From: Isoetes taiwanensis
Lineage: Eukaryota > Streptophyta > Lycopodiopsida > Isoetales > Isoetaceae
Assembly: GCA_021234155.1 (NCBI GenBank)
Contig: JAJEKV010000024.1
Span: 16,763,030-16,827,029 of the forward strand
DNA length: 64,000 bases
Direction: 5' to 3'
The notes under the pieces were generated by a model that did not search any database, was not told where the DNA came from, and saw nothing but the letters and a program-made list of their open reading frames with translations. Position 1 is the first letter of the stretch. Each line of letters starts with the position of its first letter. Shown piece by piece: positions 21,766 to 32,904 of the stretch. Both the position numbers and the translations under genes were made by a program.

Positions 21766-24686
21766 TGTAACGGTCCTGGATACTTGATGGGCCAGTATAC
21801 GTACTCATGTACGTATATACATGTTTAACATGCATGCAAAATAGAACATGCATGCAGAACTAAAAATAAGCAAAAGCTTTATAAATTAGAGAGGCAAATT
21901 GAGAAAGGAATGTTAGAAGCTTTTTGGAGACGTGGAGTTGAGTGGAGTTGAGGCCGCGCTTTTTGGAGGAATTGCATCAGAGCTGTGGAACCCAGAGCTT
22001 GAACCCAGAGCTTGAAGATTCAGCATTGATCTCTCTAATTTTCAGGTGGGGTTTTGGATTTTGTGGATTCAAGTTGTGGTTGCATAGGCTGCCAAGAATA
22101 ATTCGTACATGCTTTTGGATGTTTGGATGGTAGATTTCTTCTGTGTTAGCTATGGTTGGAATTGCCAAGGCTCTAGTAAAGCCTGTGAGGCGAGATTGAA
22201 TATGCAGGTATCCTAGAATTAATTGTGACGTTTTATAGAGCAACTGGATAATAGTTACAGGGCTTTAGGTACCTGTAAGAAAAGCTTGAAAGATGATTGG
22301 CTAAACCAGAGGAATATAAAAAAAGCAGGCTGAGAAGAGTGTCGATTTGCTGCTGGAAGGCTGTTTATGGCCGAATCAGGGTCTCCGGCTATGATTAAGG
22401 AGTTTTGTGGAGAATCCAGATTATAAAAAAGGCAGGAAACTGGTCGAAAGTAGGGTAGAAAGGTCTGATTTGATCAAGAGATGCATGAATCAGAGGAATC
22501 GTGAGTATTTGGATCAGAGGAATTATGTCAAAAGGGTGATTGAAGGGAATAATCTGTGAGTGGGTCAGGCTGGAACTACCTGGGAAGGGCCGATTTGGCC
22601 TAGGAAAGGGATAATCCGACCTGGAACGACGAAAAAACAGGGACCCTGAAATTATAGGGCCAAACAGCAAGATTTTTCACAACGAAAAACACAGTCGATC
22701 CCTGCCCCTGCCGGAAAAGCAAAAAAGGGACAAAATTTCAGGGTCTCTGTTTTTTCGTTGGCAAATTTTTGTGACCAGAAAATTTCGCCTGAAATTTTCG
22801 ATGGCCGGCGTCCAGGGGGCCCACTTTCGACGCCGGGCCGCCGCGGGGCCCCGCCCGCCAGCTGAAAATTTTCAGAAGCGAACCGCCTTCGGGTCCCCGC
22901 CACGTCAGCTGAAAATTTCAGAGCGAAATTTTCAGCTCACAAAAATTTCGCCTTCCATAAAATCAGATAATCCATGTATATCTTGCATGAATCGAAGAGC
23001 CTCCGATTCCTATAAATCCAGGGAAAACTCACTCGAATCAAGAGGAATCAAGTCGAAACTGCCAGGAAAGGATCTGACTTGGTTGTGGGTCACTAGTATA
23101 TGGATGATCGATGCAAGAACCAAAGCCCAAAGAGGCCGAAATCTGTATTTTTTTTGTTCCTGTAACTTTTGGGTTTTCGTTTCTATTCTTTTTGTTGTTT
23201 ATATTTGGAGTTGTCACTTTTTGTCTTGTCAAAAATTGTTGGTTGGAATGCTAAATTATAAAGCTAAATAACCATGGATATAGTTGGCTTGCATTTTGGT
23301 TTAAGAAGGATTTAGCCGGCAGAAGAGATCCGAGCATGAAGATTGGGGAGAATAATTATGAGTAGTAAGAATAACATTAAGAATGAATAAATGTTTAATT
23401 TATAATTAGATAACTAAGGTAATTGTACCGGCTTGCTCCTAGAGATGCGGCTTGCTTGGGAGTGGCTTGACGGAAGTTCCAGGCAGTTGCGGTCAGGGGA
23501 CCCTATGGAGTTTTAAGCAGGAAAAGCGTAAGTTGGAGGCGTCAGTCTGAATGCGCAATTTATTCATTAGGTAAGAAGTGGAATTTTAAATATTAAAGCC
23601 TTGAAACCATACCTAAGGGAGCTTAAGTGAATAATATGGTGAAGCGAGTACTGCATCGACCTTACAGGGGTGGTTAGAGCACGCTACATCAACATTTGAG
23701 TTGTCATTATGGTTTTCATCATCGATCTAGCTACTTCGGCATGATTGGGTTGTATGGGCAACCTCGACGAGGGCTAAGAGTATGATCTAGGCACATTATA
23801 GTAAATTCTTTAATGAACACATGTCATGGTCTTTGAATTATTCCACTGTCGTTCTTGATATTATATATGTACTGGGAACCTCCGGGGTCGGACTTCCAGG
23901 TTCGGTGGCCTGGGTTGTTCCGACATGACTTGTTCTATGTTCTTTGTATTTGTGCTCTGTGACACCGGGCGTTAGTTCTCCTGGCCGGGATTGCTACGTC
24001 AGTCAACTCTTGTGAACTCCCATGGTAAGAGGTCCTCCAGTGCCAGACGTGGGCTGAGAGGGTATGCGCATACAAGGTTCACCCCACCACCCGCTACAGG
24101 GCTTGGAATGTAAGCTGGCTGGGCAACATGCTGCTAACAGGGCTTGTATGTAGGCTGGCTGAGCTACCCATTGTCCTGGAGTTTGTTTATGATAGTTTGG
24201 TACTCTGGTTATGTTCTTGCTCTTGATGTTCATGATGTTTACTTTGTTGTCATCGTCTAGCATTGCACCATAGGTTCTTGTGTCTTGAGTTTATGTTCTT
24301 GTTATCCAAGATTCCAGAGTGTTTTTATATATGCAGAGGCAGCTATGGGATCCCCACTTAGTCACGAGGACTAACCCCTTGAGTGCATGGTGCAGTGGAT
24401 CAGCAAGCAATAGTCAAGCTAGCGGCAATAGTGTAGCCGGGGATCGTCGTTGAGTTCCAGAGGAGAAGCTCTTGTGTTAAATTGCTCAACTAAATCTTGT
24501 GAATGAATTGATGATAGTAATTTTCTCTGAATATTATTGTATTTGATAATGGATATACTATGGTTGATCTCTGATTATTATGAGTAAGAAGATTCAATTC
24601 TTCACCAACACTTTCAATCTAGAATTAGTGCAAGTTTAGACAAGATCCCGAGTTGCCATGAGGGTCAATTCGGCAGGCTCGTCACA
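21766..24686 (+). repeat. Long terminal repeat of a Ty3/Gypsy element (about 2.9 kb)
   Basis: It starts TGTAACGGTCCTGG and ends GTCACA, two bases before a primer-binding site. A very long LTR beginning TGTxACGG recalls the Del/Tekay chromovirus group. It includes a strongly GC-rich stretch (22800-22920) and no gene. The second LTR and most of the interior are absent from the window, so the 5' boundary rests only on the terminal motif and is tentative. Confidence 0.65.
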
Positions 24687-24688
24687 GT

Positions 24689-24701
24689 TGGTATCAGAGC
24701 C
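24689..24701 (+). other. Primer-binding site of the Gypsy element
   Basis: TGGTATCAGAGCC, complementary to the 3' end of initiator tRNA-Met, lies two bases after the LTR end. Confidence 0.9.
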
Positions 24702-24793
24702 AAGTTGATTTAAGAGGGAATTTGAAAATGATTCATGTTCTGGAAGTGGTTGGTTAATGCTCCTATTGTCTAATTGCAGAGTAGTAGGAGATC

Positions 24794-25155
24794 ATGGATG
24801 CTGGTGGTGCAGGAGGAGATGGAGCTCAAGATGTAACTAATATCCTGCAAGCTATTCAGCAATCTCTGCAGCAAAGCGTGTCACAGCAAAAGACCGAGGC
24901 TGAGAAAGCAATTGAAAGGGTGTTAAAGGACACCAAAAGGGAAGTTTTTACAGGAGAAAACACAACAGGAGATGATGTTGATGCTTGGCTCCGTGGAGTG
25001 GAGTTCTATTTTGATTTGATCAAAGCACAAGATTCCATAAAAGCTCTTCTTGCTCAAGCAATGTTAGGAGGTTTTGCAAGAGTATGGTGGGAGACTTGCC
25101 TAACTGACATGAATAAGAGGCCTGGCCAAGCAACATGGGAAGAGTTCAAAAAGCA
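24794..25155 (+). pseudogene. Partial Gypsy gag
   Basis: The ORF starts 93 bp after the primer-binding site. It has the retrotransposon gag signature: a glutamine-rich N-terminus, then DVDAWLRGVEFYFDL, MLGGFARVWWET and WEEFKKQWQ. It would form the capsid-like core of the element's particle. Reading in frame stops resembling gag after about residue 120, where MULE-like sequence begins, so only the N-terminal gag survives. The knuckle, protease and pol are missing. Confidence 0.85.
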
Positions 25156-25164
25156 GTGGCAAGA

Positions 25165-25323
25165 AGAAGAAGGAGATGGAAATTGCTCCCACCAAAGACA
25201 CGTAGACCTCCAAGACGCCCAAAGAAAAGAAGAATCCGAACAGAAGATAATGGCAAGGAAAACGTCCTCTTCATTGCAGTCGTTGTAGCAAAGCAGGGCA
25301 TAACCGAAAGAGTTGTCGAATAG
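25165..25323 (+). pseudogene. C-terminal zinc-knuckle scrap of a MULE transposase
   Basis: In the third frame the sequence reads RPLHCSRCSKAGHNRKSC followed by a stop. C-x2-C-x4-H-x4-C with HNRKSC is the usual tail of Mutator-like transposases (and FAR1-type derivatives), preceded by a lysine/proline-rich linker. Two in-frame stops lie upstream. The join to Gypsy gag at about 25155 indicates recombination or insertion. Confidence 0.6.
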
Positions 25324-25468
25324 AATAGAATAGATTTTTAGCGTCCACGGAGACCAATTGGCCTATGGGACCCAAACAAAAAAGAGAGCAGCAAGTGTAT
25401 TACTGACAGGATTAAAAAAACCCCGCCCGAAAGGTTTTCGAGGGAAAAACCTTAGCAGTAATAAGTAT
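25318..25468 (-). mobile_element. About 150-bp short retroposon, copy 1
   Basis: The minus strand runs from a hairpin core (CCTCGAAAACC...GGGCGGGGTTTTTTTAATCC, about 25395-25461) to TAAAAATCTATTCTATTC, ending in a (TATTC)n tail at 25318-25336. The same 150 bp occurs in the opposite orientation at 56590-56739, and the core recurs at 46461-46521. A short length, no ORF and a simple-repeat tail suggest a SINE or the 3' end of a LINE. Confidence 0.6.
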
Positions 25469-25609
25469 GTCGAGAGCCTACAAGTTAATAGTGTGGGATT
25501 TTGCACATTGAAGTCTGAATTCTGGAACTCTAATCCGTAAAATTCTGATTTAGACAACTTTTATTAAAGGGCGTGATTAAACTTAAAACGTTGACAACTT
25601 TAAATGTTG

Positions 25610-25825
25610 ATGATTAAAGGGTATGCTTGGAATTTCAGAAATTGTGACGTGTAAATTTAGGATATTGGCTAAAGCATAAGGGCATTTTTGGAATTTGTAA
25701 ACTTAATTACCTTAACTAGTTCCTGTTCATAGCTAGTATAGTTAAGAGGGGTATTTTTGGAATTAATAGAAATTGAGTGGCAAATTTGGAATAATCATTA
25801 AATTCAGGGGTATATCTGGAATTTT
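25610..25825. repeat. Four degenerate copies of a GGGxATxTTTGGAATT motif
   Basis: Copies lie near 25618, 25680, 25748 and 25807, spaced about 60-68 bp. They probably descend from an old tandem repeat. No gene is seen between 25469 and 26362. Confidence 0.5.
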
Positions 25826-26362
25826 CCCAAGATATTTTGATGATGACTGTGATAAGCTTCCAATATTTTGTTTGGTATTTGTGGGCGGTATTTCTGGCAT
25901 GGTTGGCCCTTGATTTGGTCCATGTATTTTTGTTCCATCTATGAGTTTCATCTTACGTCCTCGCACTACTTCTATAAGTTGCATATTACATCCTCCCAGT
26001 TCTTTAGGCTTCATGTTATAATAAATCCTTGAACCCTAAACCCATAAATCCAACCCCCAAACCCTGAAACATAATGGTAGTTGGGTACAACATAAGAACT
26101 CCCTCATAGTTTTCAAATACATTTGTAAAGAAGGCTAGTATAATCCTGCATAGGGTATTATGTACAATTGTGTAGAGTTCTAGCAAGCAGTGTATAACAA
26201 ACATTTTTTTTTAAATAGGAAAAAAGCCTTACGTTCACAAAACCATTAGGATTATAGAAATTTGAGCCGGATTGGCCCTTCTGCTACAAAATTCAGTAGG
26301 AACTTTTCCTTTAACAAAGATTTACAAAAGGATCACCAGAAAGTTACTTTTTAACAAAATTT

Positions 26363-28541
26363 ACATAAGATCATGCATCTGTATAGATTTGCCTGTAATG
26401 AGAATTCTGTTTCCAAGCACGTACAGCAGCAGCAAAGTCAAACTCTTCTATTTCAGGCCCTTCTAAAGAAATCCTGACAAGCTCATCAAGTGTTGTAGTG
26501 GACAATCTGTTTCTGAATTTTGTCCACCAAATTTATTCTACTAAATCCACGTTCGCAACTAGCTGTGCTGCAACATTGTATCATACCAATAGTGGCCACT
26601 TTTAGCAAATTGGGAAACTCGTCTTTCCAAATTGGATGACCATAAATTATACACCATGTGTCTTGAAAACTTCTACCCGTCCACTCTTCTGAGGCTGTAA
26701 TTTTCCAAACTGAATATTCACGCACCAAACCAGCAACATCAACAATTCCATGAACAAGTTCTCCTCCAGCCCCAACATGATCTTTGCCATAAAACTCTGC
26801 AAGGACTTTAACCTCGTCCATGCCATATTGCTTCAACTCCCTCAATGATGAGGGTAAGTTAATGGGAGCTAAGACAGCAAATTTTGATAAAGTTCATGTT
26901 ATTGCCGACTCTTCCAATCTAGACTTAATACCATCTACAAGAGCTTTAGAAAACCTTTTCTGAAATTCAATTGCCTGCTGCAAGTCCTCTCCACTTGGTA
27001 ACCTTATCAATTCCATAGTTCTATATTCATTTCCTCTTACTGCACTTCTAAGTTCAGCTAATAAGCCATCTTTACTTCCCCCATCTGGAATTATTGGGTA
27101 ACATCTGCTATCCTGCAAGTTAGCTACGATTGGATCTTAGCCACTGCTCGCTGACATAAACCACCTACAACTGTAACATCAATGTTAGAGCTTTGAAACT
27201 CCAAACTTAATTGGCTCATAACAGCCAAAATATCACCTAAGAAATGAAGGATATAAATATTTTTGAATGTCCTTAGCTTTTGATACAATTTATCAGCCTG
27301 TTTTGTGCCATAGTTCTTAAATAACTCCAAAACAGGTTTCATGCACTCACATAACCTTGATATGGCATGCTGCCTACTTAGCCACCTTGTGTCTTGAATT
27401 CTTTGAAGCCGGAGCTCGCTGTAATCCAACTCCCTCTCTAGCTCCATAAGAGCTTGCATCCTACTTGGGCTTCTAGAGAAGAAGGCAGCAATTTTATTCA
27501 CAATATTATCCATCTCATCACAAACGGATTTGCAATTTTCAGATTTGAAACAATCTTGAATACATAAATCTGCCCATGAGCTATGCAATGAATGCTTGAC
27601 ATGTATGGATTAAGTTCCTTCAATCTAGCTGCAACCCCTGTTCTATTTCCAGCCATCACATTACAACCATCAGAGCCAAATCCCATGCATTTCTGAAACT
27701 TTAGCCCCCAATCTTTTAAAGAAATAAAAAATTGTACCTGCATCACCTTCTTGAATGGCAACAATGCCCAAGTAACTATTCTCAACTCTAGAATTGTAAA
27801 TATAGGTAGCGTAGAAAATCAAGTGCTTGGATACGCTGAAAAAAGAAAGAAAGAAGGTGATGTTAAAATAAAGTATTTGAGGAAATGAAAAATGAAAGAA
27901 AGTAGAATTAAAGAGAGTAGGTTTTACCTGATATCGGTTGATTCGTCTACCATGAGACCAAAGTATGGACTGGCCCTCACTTTTTGAAGAACCTGATCCA
28001 AGACGACATTGTTGATAGTTGACACAAATCTTATGCAAGCCACTTCACTATTATACATGCTTGGCACATCCTTATTGCTATTCAATCTCTCTAGTTGAAG
28101 TAATTCAGTGAATCTTCTAACCCCTTTGGCAAGAAAGTAAACACATCTAAATAGCACAGCAACATTTTTATCTACAACTTCTTGATTCCTCCTTTGTGTA
28201 GCTCCAAGTGAAAGCTGCTCACCATTTCTTACCTCTTGCAGATATATGGAATGCTTATGTTCTTCACTTCCTCCATGATTATGAAAGCTTAAAGTTTTGA
28301 AATTGGAGCTGCCCCCTTTGCCAAATGGGTTCTTACAGTACCTATTTTTTTTACATAATGTGCAAAAGATCAACCCTTCATTCTCATCAAATTCTAACCA
28401 TCTCCATTTATCCTTCCAATCTGGCTGCCATTTCTTCTTTGCTAGTGCAATTCTCTTCACTCTAATGCTTTCTGAATCTTCTACTTCAACTTCGTTTACT
28501 GCTGCAATTGATTCTTCTAATACCTCTTCATCATTAGGCAT
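26363..28541 (-). pseudogene. ZNF862-like hAT transposase with an intron, decayed
   Basis: On the minus strand the N-terminal part (28541-27927) has a TTF-type zinc finger region (FCTLCKKNRYCKNPF, GGSSNFKTLSFHNHG) and the start of the catalytic domain (GLMVDESTDIR). A spliceable intron follows at 27835-27926 (GTAAAACC...TTTTTTCAG). Next come GSDGCNVMAGNRTGVAARL, SIHCIAH, QDTRWLSRQHAISRL, CSTASCERGFSRIN and a hAT dimerisation tail reaching 26363. Several frameshifts and stops occur after 27700. The family is the DUF4371 / zinc finger 862-like hATs. The original protein would have excised or inserted DNA with 8-bp duplications. Ends of the element were not found. Confidence 0.85.
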
Positions 28542-28819
28542 TCTGATCCTACTAAACCCAAGAGTCCTCTGTTTACATTAGCAACATCAAGAGCACTGTA
28601 TTTCCTCTTAGCCACAGGAACTTTTCCCATCCTCACAGACTATTAGATTGTATCAGCTCAGATTTATATCAGACTTGTATCCAGTGTGCAACTTGCCGTC
28701 AGTTATCAGAAGGAACAAGATATCAGATATCTGTATCATGAACAAACGGTAAAAACCAATGACAAACTAGCTAGAAACACTAGATTTATATCAGACTTGT
28801 ACCTGCATGAGCTTCTTGT

Positions 28820-29036
28820 AAAATGGCCAAGGCTGGCGGCTCTTGCCGGATCTGGAGGATTGAGGATCTACCGGATTGAGGATCTGCCGGATCTGCTCTT
28901 GTCGCCTGCTGTCGGATCTGCTCTTGCCGGATGCTGCACTATGAATACGATTTTCCTTTGCTTTTCCCGCATCCGGATGCTGCCTAGTGCCTATTCTACG
29001 AATACAATTTTCCTTTGCTTTTCCCGCCCCTTGCAT
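28820..29036. repeat. Imperfect short tandem repeats
   Basis: Units of GGATCTGC(C)GGATCTGCTCTTG recur at 28846-28935. AATACxATTTTCCTTTGCTTTTCCCGC occurs twice (about 28950 and 29004). They lie just upstream of the hAT relic's coding start and may be its subterminal repeats. Confidence 0.55.
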
Positions 29037-29059
29037 GCAGGCGGTGCATGCATATAAAT

Positions 29060-30470
29060 TATAATAATAGAGTTGGTGAAATTAAATCTGGAGTCAGATG
29101 GTTGTTGAACGGATTTAGAAAGGTAATATAGCCTATGGATGTTATAATCATAAAAATAATATTTTGGCACCCTTATATACATAGGCACTTCAGAAAAAAA
29201 TCCTACTAATGCAAAAAACAATCGGAAAAAATCCTACAACCAATGGCTTCAACCGGCCCAAATCCTTATACTCTATTTTTTGGGCCGGCCGTATATCCTA
29301 GAATATTTCATATGGACCGGAACATTTTAATTAGAACCGGATTGTTTGATTCAATCCTAGGACTTTGTTGCACACTGCTAGCAAGGCAGAAAGTTCATGT
29401 GCAAACTCCTTGCTTTCCGGATGCTTTCTGGCCAACTCCAATTCCATCTATTCCAAATCAGGCCATCTACGACCATTGCAAATAAAAAGCCCTATCGAAC
29501 GGCTTTTCACAAAAATAAAAATTAAAAAAATCACAATTTTCATAAGAAATAAATAAAATCACAATTTTTTATTTTTAGCACGCCAGCCTAACCAAGCGTG
29601 CAACCCTCCTTGCAATTCTAGGCTATCCACGTAGCATGTCCACCTCATACAAAACTGATGTGGTAAAAGTTTCGCCGTTAGATTTCTTTCTTTAAAAATC
29701 TACGGCCACGAAAATTAGAAATTGGCTAAAAAAACCACGGAGATGGAGAAGGTCATGCCTCTGCTTCTCCGTTCTTATTCAGGATCCATCAAAGAAGGTC
29801 ACGCCTCTGCTTCTCCATTAATAAACGGCTGAGAAAAATAAGCACGACACCGCCTGGAGGGGGACTTCCATTTCTCAAACACTTTCAGAGCCGGCGGTTC
29901 TGCCTTTATCGACATTTTTCCCTGACCTAACATCAATCCGTATGTTGTCGTGCCGGATCTGAAAGAACAAGATGAAGCAGAGCTTCTTGGTCAGCAAATG
30001 GATTGCAGAGGTAGCCACAGCGGTTCTTACATCTCTTCCAGAGGAAGGAAGCTGGGCAAACCCGACACTATTAAGCACTCTGATTTTTGCTTTGTAAAGG
30101 GCGTCCATTCAGTTCTATAGGTAAGGATTTAACCACATCTCACTATATCAGATTCATAGAGCCTGTTGAAACAGCAAGCTAATCCGATAACCAGGAACAA
30201 TGCACATTGCCTACTGCTTAGATTTCTGCCTGTGATATTTACAATGGATCAACATCTTTTATGCTGAGGGGTAACTTTATTCTATGCTGAGAGCTCTTTA
30301 TAAAATAAACAGTGTTATTTTTAAACTAGAGGTTATATCCATTATAGCGAGGTTTAAACGTTGCAAGTAGAATGGCAACTAACCTGATAATTATTAAGTC
30401 TCATAGAATGATTTAAGCCGTCCCAATGCATTCTACCTGTTCAGAAGATCAAATTATAAAAGAAATATGG
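29060..30470. other. Spacer without recognised genes
   Basis: It is AT-rich. AAGGTCAxGCCTCTGCTTCTCC is duplicated at about 29755 and 29796. No coding motif was recognised. Confidence 0.35.
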
Positions 30471-30479
30471 TATCTTGAT

Positions 30480-31110
30480 GAACCTTTCTTTGGAATTCTT
30501 ACCAAAGAAGAAGCTGGCATGAAAAAAAAAGTGCAGAGGTCTGAGGAGAGACATTGTACAAGTGCATCCTTCACCTTCCCTTGTTGAACATATGCTGCAA
30601 TCGTGATGTTTCCAGAGGACACAATTTTCTAGGGCATAGTATCAAACACTATCCTTGTAGAATCCAAAATCCCAATACTGCCATACATTTGCACCAACAG
30701 ATACTGAGGAACATGCCGAATTTATGCTTACTTTGCAGGAGAGGCATGCAAACGTTTTTCCTCCTCAAAACTGCTAATATTATTGCCACATTTCTGTAAT
30801 AAGGATGCATAAGCGGCAGAACGCAATCCATTTTTCGTTCCACGCTTCCTTTGGATGCCAATTAGTACTATTATCAAGTAATGCTGAATCCCTTTGCTAG
30901 AAATCGATGCATCATCACTTGCTGATCTCCCATTTCATTGCCTTGTGGAAACTGGTGGAAAGACATTGCAGTCCAGCCTGATCTGTAGAATCATTACGAA
31001 CACAATTTGCTGCATGCCGTTGTAAAGCAAGGGCAATAAGAGCATTTTGGGCTACAAGCGAGGCTGGTGGTAGTGGCTGTGCATCCACCATAAGTTGTCC
31101 CTCAAACAAA
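30480..31110 (-). pseudogene. PPR protein fragment (N-terminal repeats)
   Basis: Reading the minus strand, 30750-30540 gives LVQMYGSIGILDSTRIVFDTM and then ITIAAYVQQGKVKDALVQC. These match the PPR L/S-type consensus (LVxMYGKCGxxxxARxVFDxMP ... MIAAYxQxGxxxEAL). Stops interrupt it. The part at 31109-30915 is open but only weakly similar and may be N-terminal sequence. PPR proteins bind organellar RNA and direct editing or processing. The fragment points away from the PPR fragment at 31340-32900, so one gene may have been broken by an inversion. Confidence 0.75.
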
Positions 31111-31339
31111 TATCACGAACCTACAGTTGTAACAGATAGTATTACTTGTTCCAGCCTGCATAGATGATGGTACATGATGGAAAACTAGCTAAGGCACAAT
31201 TCCTGGAAGATGGAAAACTAGCTAAGGACATGTACATCAAGATTGTGCTGAAAAACTTCAAGCAGTATTGCATGATACAGAGCTGCAGCCTTGTAGTTGT
31301 GGGGACAGAATGTCATGCTTCAGTACTTCAGAGCTAATA

Positions 31340-32900
31340 ATAACAGAACAGACCTGAAGCCTATTATGTCCATGGCTTCGAAAATTGGTGAGAGCAAGCA
31401 TCACCTAACCTTCTGTCTAAATCATTCAGTTCAACTCCATGGATTTTTTGCCATCCAGTCATGTTGCAGGATATTGCCCATTCTAGCAATGCTTTGCTTG
31501 CTTGGAAATGCTTCCGGAGCATGCAACATGAAGGCATACAACCAGATAATTTCATTGTGTGAGCACAACAAAGCACAAAGTGCTTTTGACCCAATTGTCA
31601 AGGGGCATGTTTATTGTCAGATATCCAGCATTGTCAATGCTTTCATGCTCTAAAATGTTTTGGTAACATGTTGGATGAGAAAATAATCCCGGACAAAGTG
31701 AGCTTTTTGTCCATCTCGATCTAGTGCAAGCTAAATATATCCATCAAGAAGTTCTTTATAATGAACTTCAATTGGATCTTGTCTTGGGAATGCACTGATT
31801 GAATCTATGGATTTGCCAATGGTATATATCATGTCATGGGCTACAATTATTGCAGGTTATGCTCAACATGATGAGAACCATCTTGTTTTTGTATATTTTT
31901 GTATACTTACCAATTATTGCAGGTTATGCTCAAGATGGTGAGAACAGTCTTGTAATGCCAAATGTGGAAGCTTGGAGGGGTTAGCCAAATTTCTGCAAGC
32001 CTGCCATCTCAAGATGTCATATGCTGGAGTGTCATAATTTCATGATACATTGAGTGTGGTGAATGCCTTTTTTGCCTTTCTGCAGGAGACTGTATAAATC
32101 CAGATAGAATTACATGCCTGAACATCTGAAAGCATATGGGAGTATCGGTGCGCTAGAAAATGGAAAACACAATCATAAGCATTGGCAATGTAGGGCAGGT
32201 ATTGGGTTTCCTTAGACATGGAGCATAGTGGAATTAAGCAAGATAGTATGGCTTTCACTGATATCTTAACTGCATGTAGTCTGACGCATTCAGGGGTCAG
32301 ACAGGCAATCCTCTTCTTCATAGCTTTTACCTTCATTTAGCTATTTAGGGTTCTTTTACTTCTGATTCAGCTTTCATCCCTCTTAAAGCATGTCATTCTT
32401 AATTTGATTGAATGCATCATGGTTTCAACAAAATACTTGTGGAGTTCCATTTCTGCATGATCGATCTCAAAGGGAAGAACCCATGCCATATCCTGGACAT
32501 TTGTCATTGCATTACAAATTGGCACAAGAAGTCTGACCCATTGTGTTTTCTCTGGGATTTTCTTAATCAATATCATTTATGGGGTTAGCAATCTCATCTT
32601 CTTACTCTGGCCATATAGCTTGTTTATAGTGATTCATATTTCGCAGGTTAGCACAAAAGATCATCTTTTTAAGCTTTCAGAGAGACATCCGGATCACATT
32701 ATCCACGAGGTATTTAACAGTATGAGCCATTATTCATTTGAATTTATGTATATGAAGCTAAATTTAAAAAATCTAACAAACGGCCACGAACTTGGTTGTA
32801 AAAATTGAAGACGAAGAGTCTGTATCATTGCCTTACCTGCGGCATGCTATATGCATGAGCCCAAAAGCAGCTTATTGTGATTGTTATTTCACCTGGTATA
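31340..32900 (+). pseudogene. DYW-type PPR protein pseudogene (C-terminal part)
   Basis: The order of blocks in shifting frames is: SNALLAWKCFRSMQHEGIQPD (about 31490); IPDKVSFLSI then VLYNELQLDLVLGNALIESM (about 31690-31800); MSWATIIAGYAQHDEN (31830); LKAYGSIGALENGKH (about 32125); MEHSGIKQDSMAFTDILTAC (32215-32280); VSTKDHLFKLSERHPDHIIHEV (about 32650); NLVVKIEDEESVSLPY (about 32790). This is the PLS-E-DYW order of an editing factor. AGYAQxxEN appears twice close together (31830-31945), showing a small internal duplication. At least six frameshifts or stops make it non-functional. Confidence 0.85.
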
Positions 32901-32904
32901 ACTC

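Noticed and set aside
25395-25461. Bacterial-type intrinsic terminator
   Set aside because: A GC hairpin followed by a T run is present, but it is part of a dispersed retroposon in a plant nuclear genome.
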